Source of the DNA: Hyphococcus sp.
GTDB lineage: Bacteria; Pseudomonadota; Alphaproteobacteria; Caulobacterales; Parvularculaceae
Assembly: GCA_028285645.1 (NCBI GenBank)
Contig: JANQOV010000095.1
Coordinates: forward strand, 1-55,026
Direction of reading: 5' to 3'
Length of the DNA: 55,026 bases
Below, piece after piece: positions 14,890 through 24,006 of this stretch. How positions within the stretch are numbered: position 1 is the first letter of the stretch; each line of letters begins with the position of its first letter. The position numbers were made by a program, and so were the translations under genes. Below the pieces are notes generated by a model. The model saw only the letters and a list, made by a program, of their open reading frames with translations. It did no database searches and was not told where the DNA came from.

Positions 14890-16095
14890 GTGCGAGAAGC
14901 ATTCATATGCGATGGGGTGCGCACGCCCTTTGGACGGTACGGCGGCGCACTCTCATCAATCCGCCCTGACGATCTCGCCGCAATCCCGATAAAGGCGCTG
15001 GTTGAGCGTAATTCGACGCTCGACCCTAACCGCATTGACGACATAATCCTTGGGTGCGCCAACCAGGCAGGCGAGGACAACCGAAATGTCGCGCGCATGG
15101 CGGGACTGCTCGCCGGGCTTCCTGACAGTGTCACGGGCGCAACGGTCAACCGCCTTTGCGGATCAGGCCTCGACGCACTCGGCGCCGCGAGCCGGGCAAT
15201 TAAATCCGGCGAAGCCGATCTCATGATCGCCGGTGGTGTTGAGAGCATGTCGAGAGCCCCGTTTGTAATGGGCAAGGCGGACAAAGCGTTTTCGCGTAGC
15301 GCGGAAGTTTTCGATACAACGATTGGATGGCGCTTCATAAACCCATTGATGGCAGAATCGCATGGGACAGATTCCATGCCTCAAACAGCGGAGAATGTCG
15401 CCGAAGATTTTAACGTGTCACGGGAGGATCAAGACGCGTTCGCCGCCAGAAGCCAGGTGCGTGCGGCGAATGCACGCGAACAAGGACGGTTTGCTGAAGA
15501 GATCGTTCCCGTGAGTATACCCCAGCGAAAAAGCGCTCCCATCATTGTTGAAGACGACGAACACATTCGTCCAGTTACAAGCGTTAAAAAACTCGCAAGT
15601 CTGTCTTCTGTGGTCCGTGCGGGGGGAACCGTCACGGCCGGAAACGCATCCGGCGTGAACGACGGGTCGGCCGCGCTCGTCGTCGCCTCAGAGTGGGCGG
15701 CGGCGAGAGAGAACTTTACGCCCCGCGCGCGAATCCTTGGCATGGCGACCGCCGGCGTTGCGCCGCGCATTATGGGCTTTGGCCCCGCGCCGGCCGCAGA
15801 AAAACTCATGTATTTGCTTGGCCTTTCAATCAGCTCGTTTGACGTTATTGAAATAAACGAAGCGTTCGCATCGCAAGTGCTCGCCGTGACGCGCCACCTC
15901 GGCCTGCCCGACGCCGCAGAGCATGTAAATCCAAATGGCGGCGCCATCGCACTCGGCCATCCGTTGGGCGCTTCTGGCTCACGGCTGGTTCTCACTGCTC
16001 TACATGAACTTGAAAACCGCGGCGCTTCAATGGCGCTTTGCGCTATGTGCATTGGCGTTGGCCAGGGTATCGCGCTTGCCATTGAGCGAGTCTAG
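14890..16095 (+). CDS. Acetyl-CoA acyltransferase (PcaF/PaaJ-like thiolase)
   Basis: A 401-residue thiolase. The nucleophile lies in NRLCGSGLDALG (Cys90), and NEAF, GHPLGASGSR and CAMCIGVGQG supply the other catalytic Asn, His and Cys. The segment MAESHGTDSMPQTAENVAED is typical of 3-oxoadipyl-CoA thiolases (PcaF/PaaJ), which split 3-oxoadipyl-CoA to succinyl-CoA and acetyl-CoA. I chose the GTG at 14890 because it gives the usual N-terminus MREAFICDG and has a GGAAAGAG site; ATGs at 14845 and 14857 also lie in frame and overlap the FAH gene. It would perform the last thiolytic step of the cluster's beta-oxidation. Confidence 0.92.
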   Translation: MREAFICDGVRTPFGRYGGALSSIRPDDLAAIPIKALVERNSTLDPNRIDDIILGCANQAGEDNRNVARMAGLLAGLPDSVTGATVNRLCGSGLDALGAASRAIKSGEADLMIAGGVESMSRAPFVMGKADKAFSRSAEVFDTTIGWRFINPLMAESHGTDSMPQTAENVAEDFNVSREDQDAFAARSQVRAANAREQGRFAEEIVPVSIPQRKSAPIIVEDDEHIRPVTSVKKLASLSSVVRAGGTVTAGNASGVNDGSAALVVASEWAAARENFTPRARILGMATAGVAPRIMGFGPAPAAEKLMYLLGLSISSFDVIEINEAFASQVLAVTRHLGLPDAAEHVNPNGGAIALGHPLGASGSRLVLTALHELENRGASMALCAMCIGVGQGIALAIERV

Positions 16096-16099
16096 TCCA

Positions 16100-16882
16100 A
16101 TGGCTGACGTTCTTGAAATATCTCGGGAATCCGAATCAGATAAAGGCTGGGTCGAAATCTGGCGGCTGAATCGTCCCGAAGTCCGCAACGCGCTCAATCT
16201 CGAACTTCGAAAAGCGCTCGCTAAAGCGGCTCATCGGGCGGCGACGGAGCCGAAAGCGCGATGCGTCATCATTACAGGCGACGACAAAGCCTTTGCTGCC
16301 GGCGCCGATATTCGGCTGCTTGCCGGCGCGTCTGCAAACGATGTAAAATCATTAAGTCTCCACCTTTATTGGGAGGCGATTACAGCGATGCCGCAGCCTG
16401 TAATTGCCGCGGTCGAAGGCCTCGCCCTCGGCGCCGGATGCGAGTTGGCGATGGCCGCCGACATGATCGTCGCCGCTGAATCAGCCATCTTCGGCCAGCC
16501 TGAGGTCAAACTCGGCATTATGCCCGGCGCAGGCGGCACGCAACGGCTTGCGCGCGCTATCGGTCTCAAAAAAGCGATGCGTTTTGCACTCACCGGCGAA
16601 GTTATCACGGGAACCGAAGCATTCGATTGGGGGCTTGCGAGTTATGTTACCGAGGAAGGTGCGGCGCTAAACCGCGCGCTTGATACAGCGAACGCGGTCG
16701 CCGCCCTGCCCGCCTCGGCTGTGCACGTCATAAAGCAAACCTTACGCAACGGTATGGACATGCCGCTCGATGGCGCCCTGGCGCTTGAACGGGCGCAGTT
16801 TCAGCTACTGTTCGATACTGCAGACCAAGTCGAGGGCATGGCGGCATTCCTCGAAAAGCGCAAACCACAGTTCGAAACATGA
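16100..16882 (+). CDS. Enoyl-CoA hydratase (PaaF-like)
   Basis: A 260-residue crotonase with both catalytic glutamates in place: EGLALGAGCELAMAADM and GQPEVKLGIMPGAGGTQRL. The oxyanion-hole segment FAAGADIRLLA also fits. It would add water to a 2-enoyl-CoA to give the 3-hydroxyacyl-CoA. The start at 16100 lies four bases after the thiolase stop, and its own stop overlaps the next gene's ATG (ATGA), so translation of this run is probably coupled. The second crotonase in the cluster (18381) lacks these glutamates, so this copy is the likelier hydratase. Confidence 0.93.
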   Translation: MADVLEISRESESDKGWVEIWRLNRPEVRNALNLELRKALAKAAHRAATEPKARCVIITGDDKAFAAGADIRLLAGASANDVKSLSLHLYWEAITAMPQPVIAAVEGLALGAGCELAMAADMIVAAESAIFGQPEVKLGIMPGAGGTQRLARAIGLKKAMRFALTGEVITGTEAFDWGLASYVTEEGAALNRALDTANAVAALPASAVHVIKQTLRNGMDMPLDGALALERAQFQLLFDTADQVEGMAAFLEKRKPQFET

Positions 16883-18384
16883 CCGCCATTGAAACCATCG
16901 GTATTGTCGGGGCCGGCGTTATGGGGCGCGGGGCCGCACAATTGTTCGCTCAGAAGGGCTATCGCATACGCCTTTTTGACCGCCAGGACGGCATTGCCGA
17001 CGCCGCGCGAGAAATCGCGCTTAAGCATATCGCACGCGCCGCCGAAAAAGGCCGCGTAGCGGAAGACGTCGCGGCCATTGCGAGCGATCGGTTGACGGTC
17101 GAAGAAACGCTGAATGAATTCGCGGATTGTGATCTCGTCATCGAAGCCATCGTCGAAAAGGTTCAACCGAAACAAGCGCTCTTCGCGGAGTTGGAGAGCA
17201 TCGTCGGCGAAGAGTGTATTTTGGCGACCAACACATCCTCTCTATCGGTCGCCGAAATCTTAGGCGTATTGAAACACCCGGAACGTGGCGCGGGACTGCA
17301 TTTTTTCAATCCCGTTCCACTCATGCGAATCGCCGAGATCATTCGGGGGCCGCACACCAGCGAAACTGTGATGAAAAGCCTGTTTGCGCTGATTGCCGAA
17401 GCCGGGCACGCCGCGATTGAGGCGAAGGATTATCCCGGGTTTCTCATTAATCATGCCGGTCGCGCATTTTCCACGGAAGGGCTAACAATCATTGAAGAAG
17501 GCGTATGCTCTCCCGACGCTCTTGATGGCATACTGAAAGAAACGCTCGGCTTTCGGATGGGCCCTTGCGAACTCCTTGATCTAACCGGGCTTGATGTCTC
17601 GGTTCCAGTGATGGAACAAATTTACGAAGGCTTTTACGAGGACCCTCGCCTCCGTCCCCCGGCTATCGGCAAAGCGCGTTTACGCGCCGGACAGCTTGGA
17701 CGCAAAGCAGGCGCTGGATTTTATAGATATGACGACAATGGCGGACGATTTGATGCGCCGAAAGAACTCTTATGCGAACAAAAATCATCACGCGTATCTT
17801 TTGAGCTCGCCTGCGATGTGCGTTTCAAAGAAGCGCTCGCTGACTTGATTATTGAAAAAGGCGGCTCAATTGTTGAGAGCGGAGGGGATATCGTCGTCGT
17901 AGCTCCACTCGGTCGAGACGTCACCGATGAATGCATCACCCGCGGCCTTGATACGGCGAGTGTAATAGGCATTGACGCCTGGCTTGGCCTTAACGATGCG
18001 CCGGCGCTATTTGCGACTCCCGCGACAACGAGAAGAGCAATTTCAATAGCGCAAGGTTTTTTCTCGACTCCCAAAAAACGCGCTGAGGTTTGTGCCGATT
18101 CAGTAGGCCTCGTCGCGCAGCGGATCCTAGTGCTCATTGTCAATCTTGCTTGCGACATCGCTCAAAAACGCATCGCTCGTCCCAGAGATATCGACAAGGC
18201 GGTGAAGATCGCCCTTGGCTATCCCAAGGGACCGCTTGAATGGGGCGATGAAGCCGGGCGGGACCTAATCCTCGAAGTATCATCAAATCTCTTTACTCTG
18301 ACGGGCGATCCTCGATATCGGCCCAGCCCGTGGCTTCGGCGCCGCGCCCAAGTTGATCTCAGCCTACTAAGCGAAGACCTATGA
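16879..18384 (+). CDS. 3-hydroxyacyl-CoA dehydrogenase (PaaH-like, double C-terminal domain)
   Basis: A 501-residue NAD-dependent dehydrogenase with a Rossmann opening GIVGAGVMGRGAAQ (residues about 8-21), the catalytic His in GLHFFNPVPLMRIAEI and the VKDYPGFLIN-like stretch AKDYPGFLINH. After the first 6-phosphogluconate-like C-terminal domain, a second degenerate repeat ends with DKAVKIALGYPKGPLEWGD, the layout of PaaH/PaaC-type enzymes that act on 3-hydroxyadipyl-CoA. It would oxidise the hydratase product before the thiolase. It overlaps both neighbours by four bases (ATGA), which argues for a single polycistronic message. Confidence 0.93.
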   Translation: MTAIETIGIVGAGVMGRGAAQLFAQKGYRIRLFDRQDGIADAAREIALKHIARAAEKGRVAEDVAAIASDRLTVEETLNEFADCDLVIEAIVEKVQPKQALFAELESIVGEECILATNTSSLSVAEILGVLKHPERGAGLHFFNPVPLMRIAEIIRGPHTSETVMKSLFALIAEAGHAAIEAKDYPGFLINHAGRAFSTEGLTIIEEGVCSPDALDGILKETLGFRMGPCELLDLTGLDVSVPVMEQIYEGFYEDPRLRPPAIGKARLRAGQLGRKAGAGFYRYDDNGGRFDAPKELLCEQKSSRVSFELACDVRFKEALADLIIEKGGSIVESGGDIVVVAPLGRDVTDECITRGLDTASVIGIDAWLGLNDAPALFATPATTRRAISIAQGFFSTPKKRAEVCADSVGLVAQRILVLIVNLACDIAQKRIARPRDIDKAVKIALGYPKGPLEWGDEAGRDLILEVSSNLFTLTGDPRYRPSPWLRRRAQVDLSLLSEDL

Positions 18385-19130
18385 GTGGTGCCATGATCTC
18401 GGAGCAGCAAGCTGATGGGGTGCTTTGGCTGCGCCTTAATCAACCGGAAGTACGAAACGCATTGTCTGTCAAAATGCGTGAGGCATTGATCGACGCATTT
18501 ATTCGCGCGCGTGATAACGAAACCATTCGCGCAGTCGTTTTGACGACATCGGGCCCGGACTTTTGTGCGGGCGGTGATATTCGCACCATGGGCTCGCTGA
18601 CCACACAAAAAGCGCGCGAGAGAATGGCGGCCGTATCCGAAGCTGCGATGATGATCGCAATGTATCCCAAACCCGTCATTGCTGGCGTTCGTGGCCACGC
18701 GGCCGGCGCAGGGGTCAGCCTTGCGCTACTTGCGGATTACATCGTTGCTTCCGAAGATGCGGTCTTCACCTTCAGCTTTATGAAACTCGCCCTGGGGCCC
18801 GACTGGGGGCTAACAGAAACGTTGCCGAGGCGGGTCGGAGCTTCAACCGCCAAACGCCTTTTGTTGTTTGCTGAGAGGATCGATGCGGCAGCCGCGCTAA
18901 GAATGCGCCTTATTGATCACAAGACGTCAACCGAAGGCTTTTACGAAGAACTGGCCGGCCACGCACTTACCGCCGCGAGCATTCCTCTTAAAGCCTATGC
19001 AAGCGTCAAAGCACAGTTCGATAATTCGACGCAACTAGACGCAGCCTTGCAAACTGAATCAGAATTGCAAACGTATCGCTTTGTTAGCGACGAGCATAAA
19101 CGAGCATTCGAAAAGCTAAAATTGAAGTAA
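18381..19130 (+). CDS. Enoyl-CoA hydratase/isomerase family protein (PaaG-like)
   Basis: A 249-residue crotonase. The oxyanion-hole segment is FCAGGDIRTM and GHAAGAGVSLALLADYI follows. The hydratase glutamates are missing: GAGVSLA replaces GAGCELA, and the second site reads LALGPDWGLTETLPR, where an aspartate stands as in PaaG-type isomerases. It is therefore likelier to shift a double bond or open a ring than to hydrate. The start at 18381 overlaps the previous stop; an ATG at 18393 is possible. It is followed by 160 bases before the acyl-CoA dehydrogenase gene, the largest gap within the cluster. Confidence 0.88.
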   Translation: MSGAMISEQQADGVLWLRLNQPEVRNALSVKMREALIDAFIRARDNETIRAVVLTTSGPDFCAGGDIRTMGSLTTQKARERMAAVSEAAMMIAMYPKPVIAGVRGHAAGAGVSLALLADYIVASEDAVFTFSFMKLALGPDWGLTETLPRRVGASTAKRLLLFAERIDAAAALRMRLIDHKTSTEGFYEELAGHALTAASIPLKAYASVKAQFDNSTQLDAALQTESELQTYRFVSDEHKRAFEKLKLK

Positions 19131-19290
19131 CTATGCCCAAAACACTTTATTCGTGTCGAGGCTAGTTCGCAATAATTATGATGCGTTGAGACTTTGGAAT
19201 TTGCGCCGCGGGCTTTCCAAGCCGAAAATCCGAAAAATTGCTTAAAAACACGGTGTTCGCTCCGCACCGGGCGCGCTATTTGAGGCCTCC

Positions 19291-20439
19291 ATGGATTTTC
19301 ATTTTACCGAGGATCAGAAATTATTCTGCGAGAATGTTGCTCGCTTCGCACAGCGAGAACTCGCCGCCGATGCTGTCAAAAGAGCGAACGCCGAAGAATT
19401 CCCTTGGGACATCGCGAAAAAGATGGCTGCAAATGGCTTGATCGGTATTTCATTCCCAGAGGAAATCGGCGGCATGGGCGGCACGCTGATGGACTGCGTG
19501 ATCGCCATTGAACAGGTTGCACTTTCTTGTCCGCGAAGCGCCGACGTCGTTCAAGCCGGAAATTTCGGCGCTATACGGACCTTCGTCGAATACGGAACGC
19601 CCGGTCAAAGAGAACGCTTCCTTCCTTCGCTGCTTTCTGGTGAAACAGTGATTTCAGTGGCCATGAGCGAACCCGACGCCGGCTCCGCTGTGACAGAACT
19701 GACGACGGCCGCCAAAAAAGATGGAAATGGTTATCGGTTAAAGGGCTCGAAAGTCTTTGGCACCAATAGCACCGATGCGGCCCTGTTTCTTGTTTATTGC
19801 CGGTTTGGTCCTGGTACGAATGGCATTGGCTCCGTTCTTGTTCCGCGTGACGCTGAGGGTATTGAATTTGGCGCGCCAACGAAATTCACAAATGGCGAAG
19901 CCTGGCAGCCGATCTTTTTTGACGATGTCTTTGTGCCGGATGCAGACGTACTACTGCCGGCCGGCGGATTTAAAAAACAGATCACGGGCTTTAATGCCGA
20001 ACGTCTTGGCAACGCCGCGCGCGCCCTCGCTGTTGGCCAACATGCTTTCAATGTTGCGAAAGAACACGCGCTCGTCAGAACCCAGTTCGGGCGGACATTG
20101 AGTGAATTCCAGGGCATTCAGTGGAAATTCGCTGACGCAATTACTAAATTAGAAGCGGCACGTTTGCTTTTGTATCGCGCTGCGGCGAGCGCCGGCAATG
20201 GGCTGCCTGATTCATTCGCAACGTCAGTGGCGAAACTGGCTTGCAATCGCGCCGGGTTCGAAGTTTCCAACGAAGCGATGCAAGTGTTGGGCGCCCTCGG
20301 ATTCTCGGAAGAAAGTATTGTCCAGTATTGCGTTGGACGAACAAGAGGCTGGATGATCGCTGGCGGCTCGATCGAGATGATGCAGAATCGAATTGCTGAG
20401 CACGTGTTCGGACGACGTTTTCCGCAACGCGTAGAGTAG
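19291..20439 (+). CDS. Acyl-CoA dehydrogenase
   Basis: A 382-residue FAD enzyme with all three domains of the family: the helical N-terminus MDFHFTEDQKLFCENVARFA, the flavin-binding VAMSEPDAGSAVTEL and YRLKGSKVFGTN segments, and the C-terminal RTQFGRTLSEFQGIQWKFAD and VLGALGFSEES blocks. It would introduce the 2,3 double bond into the acyl-CoA. The C-terminal motif reads MIAGGSIEMMQN, lacking the Glu of the medium-chain dehydrogenases' YEGTS, so the base may come from another position as in several subfamilies. A GAGG site precedes the ATG. An upstream gap of 160 bases could hold a secondary promoter. Confidence 0.93.
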   Translation: MDFHFTEDQKLFCENVARFAQRELAADAVKRANAEEFPWDIAKKMAANGLIGISFPEEIGGMGGTLMDCVIAIEQVALSCPRSADVVQAGNFGAIRTFVEYGTPGQRERFLPSLLSGETVISVAMSEPDAGSAVTELTTAAKKDGNGYRLKGSKVFGTNSTDAALFLVYCRFGPGTNGIGSVLVPRDAEGIEFGAPTKFTNGEAWQPIFFDDVFVPDADVLLPAGGFKKQITGFNAERLGNAARALAVGQHAFNVAKEHALVRTQFGRTLSEFQGIQWKFADAITKLEAARLLLYRAAASAGNGLPDSFATSVAKLACNRAGFEVSNEAMQVLGALGFSEESIVQYCVGRTRGWMIAGGSIEMMQNRIAEHVFGRRFPQRVE

Positions 20440-20455
20440 GTATTCTGATTAGATC

Positions 20456-22606
20456 ATGGCCCCGAACACTCTCACGTTAAACTGTCTTTTGGAACCAAAT
20501 TCGGTCGCAATTGTCGGTGCGTCTTCAGATCCTGGCAAAACGCCGGGGCGTCCTGTTGATTTTCTGAAGAGGCATCGATTTGCCGGCGAGATACTTCCAA
20601 TCAATCCCAATCGAAGCGAGATACAGGGCCTTGCTTGCTATCCTTCGCTTCGCGATCTGCCGCAACGACCGGATCAAGCGTTCATAGCACTTGATACAGA
20701 CGGCGCCATAGCGGCAGCCGAGGAGGCGGCGGACCTCGGCGTGCCGTTTGTCGTTATGCTAGCAAATGGATTTTCCGAAGTTGGCGCTGAAGGCGTCGCA
20801 CGGGAAGACCGGTTGCGAGATATTTTAGAGGGATCATCAACCCGGCTTTTGGGACCAAATAGTCTCGGTCTTGTGCGTCCCCTCAACGGCCTTTTTCTAA
20901 CTGCGAACGCGGCCTTTGCGGTTGATGACATTCCGACGGGCCGCACTGCGGTCATCTCTCAAAGCGGGTCGGCGATCGGCGGATTTGTTTCACGCGGCCG
21001 GGCACGCGGCATTGGTTACTCGGTCGTCGCATCCGTCGGCAATGAAGTTGATTTATCAGTCGGCAGTCTAGGCGAAGTCATCGTCCAGGATGAGCACACG
21101 GATACGATTATACTGTTTTTGGAATCTATTCGCCGCGCAAAAGATTTGGAAAGGCTCGCCGTCGCGGCCCGAGCCGCCGAAAAGGAAATCCTTGTCTATA
21201 AGCTTGGCCGTTCGGACGTCGGCGCGGGTCTTGCGGTTTCCCATACCGGCGCCATTGTCACATCCGACGCCGCAGCGGACGCTTATCTTAAAGATCTCGG
21301 CTTCCATCGCATGGAAACCTTCGAAGCAGTGTTTGAAGGCGCGGCTCTCTTTAGCAAGACTTTTTCTTCGTCTCCCCGTCAACACCCTGTCGCGGCGGTG
21401 GTTTCCACGACAGGCGGCGGCGGCGCGCTCGTCGCCGACCGCCTCGGCGTTAACGGCGTGCGTCTCCGCGGCGCAACGGTGGGGGTAAAGGAGAAAATCA
21501 AGGCGTGCGGTATTGAGGTCGGCGGCGGTGCCCTTATCGATCTGACCCTTGCAGGCACCAAACCCGACGTCATGCGCGCCGCGATAGGGGCCGTTCTGGA
21601 TGACGACGCCTATGATGCCCTTATCGCCGTCATCGGTTCGTCCTCGGAGCATTTTCCTAAACTTGCCGTTCAGCCTATTGTTGAAATCGTTGAGGAACGC
21701 CGCAATACGGGGCTGAAACCCCTTGCCGTTTTCTGTCTGCCCCAAGCGACGAAAGCACTCGAATTGCTGCAGCAAGTGGGAGTTGCGGCGTTCCGGACGC
21801 CGGAATCCTGCGCCGACGCCATGACGGAGCGCCTCCGCCCGGCGAAAGCGAATCCAAACCGCCTGATTGATTTTGTATCCCCATCGAGCGCGACAAAAGA
21901 TCTGTTTACAGTGCTTCCCGACCGTGTAACGGAAGGGGAAGCGCTAGACTTTTTTGAAACCATGGGCGTTCCGGTCACCGCGCGCGCTTTTCTCAGCGCG
22001 GTAGAAACGCGTTCAGGCGCGGGCGATCTCTCAAGCCTCACTTACCCGGTTGTTGCAAAGGTCGCCTCGCCTGATCTTGCGCATAAAAGCGAATATGGCG
22101 GCGTTGTGTTAAACTTGGGCGACGAAGATGAAGCGCGGACCGCCGCCAACGCAATCCTTGAAACCGTTGCGGAGCGGGCGCCGAAGGCGCAGATTGACGG
22201 CGTACTCTTTCAACATCAGGCTAAGGCCGTGCAGGAAGTCATTCTCGGCCTCACGCGCCACGCCGAAATGGGCCCCCTGGTGACTATTGGCGTCGGCGGC
22301 GTATTAGCCGAGATCTACGCCGACGCAGTCACACAGCGCGCCCCGGTAACGCCTAGAGAGGCCCGGGACATGATCGACGCCGTTAAGGGCCTCGCGATCG
22401 CCCGCGGCTATCGCGGCGGCCCGCAAGGCGATCTCGATGCTCTTGCCGACGCGATTTCGGCTTTCTCGCAGCTTGGCGTATTTCCAGAAATTAGGGAAGC
22501 GGAGATTAATCCTATAATGGTGACAGAAAATGGGGTCGTCGCCGTCGACGGCCTCATGTCGATCCGCCGCAATCGAGGAGATGACGATGTCCATCGAGAT
22601 GCGTGA
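20456..22606 (+). CDS. Acyl-CoA synthetase, ADP-forming (acetate--CoA ligase family)
   Basis: A 716-residue fused ADP-forming ligase. The CoA-binding domain begins with PNSVAIVGASSDPGKTPGRP; a succinyl-CoA-synthetase-like domain holds ISQSGSAIGG and the phosphohistidine motif SHTGAIVTSDAAADAYL (about residues 260-276); an ATP-grasp domain (AHKSEYGGVVLNL, then GVGGVLAEIYADA) closes the protein. It interconverts an acid, CoA and ATP with acyl-CoA, ADP and phosphate. In this cluster it can activate the acid made by the aldehyde dehydrogenase. Start 16 bases after the dehydrogenase stop. The end overlaps the MmgE/PrpD start by 20 bases. Confidence 0.92.
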   Translation: MAPNTLTLNCLLEPNSVAIVGASSDPGKTPGRPVDFLKRHRFAGEILPINPNRSEIQGLACYPSLRDLPQRPDQAFIALDTDGAIAAAEEAADLGVPFVVMLANGFSEVGAEGVAREDRLRDILEGSSTRLLGPNSLGLVRPLNGLFLTANAAFAVDDIPTGRTAVISQSGSAIGGFVSRGRARGIGYSVVASVGNEVDLSVGSLGEVIVQDEHTDTIILFLESIRRAKDLERLAVAARAAEKEILVYKLGRSDVGAGLAVSHTGAIVTSDAAADAYLKDLGFHRMETFEAVFEGAALFSKTFSSSPRQHPVAAVVSTTGGGGALVADRLGVNGVRLRGATVGVKEKIKACGIEVGGGALIDLTLAGTKPDVMRAAIGAVLDDDAYDALIAVIGSSSEHFPKLAVQPIVEIVEERRNTGLKPLAVFCLPQATKALELLQQVGVAAFRTPESCADAMTERLRPAKANPNRLIDFVSPSSATKDLFTVLPDRVTEGEALDFFETMGVPVTARAFLSAVETRSGAGDLSSLTYPVVAKVASPDLAHKSEYGGVVLNLGDEDEARTAANAILETVAERAPKAQIDGVLFQHQAKAVQEVILGLTRHAEMGPLVTIGVGGVLAEIYADAVTQRAPVTPREARDMIDAVKGLAIARGYRGGPQGDLDALADAISAFSQLGVFPEIREAEINPIMVTENGVVAVDGLMSIRRNRGDDDVHRDA

Positions 22607-23996
22607 CCAAACCATCGACCGGCGTTTTGCTGAAGCAGCGGTCGGCTTTGTAATTGACAAAGCCGATAACCGTGCCGTCGCGGCGGCGGAACGATGTTTC
22701 CTGGATTGGCTCGGCTGCGCCATCGGCGGTTCGGAACATCCGGCGACCCTCGCAGCAATGAATGCGTTCGCCAGCGATCTTCGGCGCGGCCCTTCGCTAG
22801 TGTTTGCAACCCATCAGGGGGCGTCGCCAAACGTTGCGGCGTTCGTCAATGGCATCGCTTCCCACGCAGGAGAGCTGGACGACATTTATTCTCCTGCTCT
22901 TTATCATCCGGGCGTCGCCGTCATTCCTGCGGCGCTCGCGGTCGCGCAAGCCGAACACAGAAGCGGTGCAGCGCTACTTGAAGCGATCATTGTCGGTTAC
23001 GAAATTTCCAACCGGATTGGCGCCGCTGTAAATCCGATCCACTATGATTTTTGGCACACGACCGGTACGGTCGGTACACTGGGAGCTGCAGTCGCGGCGG
23101 GCAAGCTAAAACGACTTAACACTGATGAAATGACCGACGCGCTTGCTCACGCGGCTTCAATGGCGGCTGGACTACAACAAGCTTTTCGCAGCGACGGCAT
23201 GACCAAACCGCTACATGCGGGCCGCGCTGCTGAAGGCGGCGTTCTTGCCGCGCGCCTCGCCGGCGGCGGGTTCAAAGGCGCCGCAGATATGCTCGCCGGG
23301 CCGGTCGGATTCGGCGCAGCGATGAGTCGAGATATCGACTGGGATGCAGCGCTTGATGGAATTTTTGAAGAATTTACAATCGACAATGTCACTGTGAAGC
23401 GCTTCGCAGCTTGCGGGCATACATTTGCACCCGCCGACGCCGCATTGGACCTCATGGCGGAAAAACCCGCCGATCCAAATGAGATTAAGACGATCACCGT
23501 TCGGACTTATGGAAAAGCGATCGACGTTGCCGGTACAACAAAGCCCGCAACGCCTTTTGAGGCGCGCTTCAGCATTCCCTTTGCTGTCGCCGCATCCTTG
23601 CATGGATTGGACCTGGCCAACGCAGAGACTTACGATACAGCTTATATGCAGCGGGATATTCGCCAGACCATGGCGCGAGTTTCGCTCAAAAAGGACGTGG
23701 ATTTCTCTCATGCCTTTCCGCACTTGCGCGGCGCCGCCGTTGAATTAACGTTAGCAAGCGGTGAGGTGCGCAAGGCGACTATAAACACCCGAAAGGGTGA
23801 ACCGCTCAATCCCCTCTCTGATGACGAACTTGAAGTGAAATTTGCGCGCCTTATCGACAATTCTTATCTTCACGGGCGTGCTGACGAATTAATCGCATGG
23901 GTGCGTGATTTGAGGAACGGCGCTGGCGTAAATCGATGCGACATACCGGGCATGGAGGGAAGCGTAATTCTGCCACTGGCGAATTGCGCACGATAA
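22587..23996 (+). CDS. MmgE/PrpD family protein
   Basis: A 469-residue MmgE/PrpD-fold protein: the helical N-terminal half carries LDWLGCAIGGSEHPAT, HAGELDDIYSPALYHPGVAVIPAALA and HTTGTVGTLGAAVAAGK, and the C-terminal half has FAACGHTFAPADAALDL and PFEARFSIPFAVA. Family members include 2-methylcitrate dehydratase and cis-aconitate decarboxylase, both acting on tricarboxylic or dicarboxylic acids; the exact reaction cannot be told here. ATG 22587 is chosen over 22581 because the CGAGGAG site directly precedes the latter. It overlaps the end of the synthetase gene. A second, diverged member lies at 38860. Confidence 0.9.
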   Translation: MSIEMRDQTIDRRFAEAAVGFVIDKADNRAVAAAERCFLDWLGCAIGGSEHPATLAAMNAFASDLRRGPSLVFATHQGASPNVAAFVNGIASHAGELDDIYSPALYHPGVAVIPAALAVAQAEHRSGAALLEAIIVGYEISNRIGAAVNPIHYDFWHTTGTVGTLGAAVAAGKLKRLNTDEMTDALAHAASMAAGLQQAFRSDGMTKPLHAGRAAEGGVLAARLAGGGFKGAADMLAGPVGFGAAMSRDIDWDAALDGIFEEFTIDNVTVKRFAACGHTFAPADAALDLMAEKPADPNEIKTITVRTYGKAIDVAGTTKPATPFEARFSIPFAVAASLHGLDLANAETYDTAYMQRDIRQTMARVSLKKDVDFSHAFPHLRGAAVELTLASGEVRKATINTRKGEPLNPLSDDELEVKFARLIDNSYLHGRADELIAWVRDLRNGAGVNRCDIPGMEGSVILPLANCAR

Positions 23997-24006
23997 GTTC
24001 ATCGTA

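Noticed and set aside
21068..21775. Minus-strand frame of 235 codons
   Set aside because: Antisense to the acyl-CoA synthetase, which has complete motifs.
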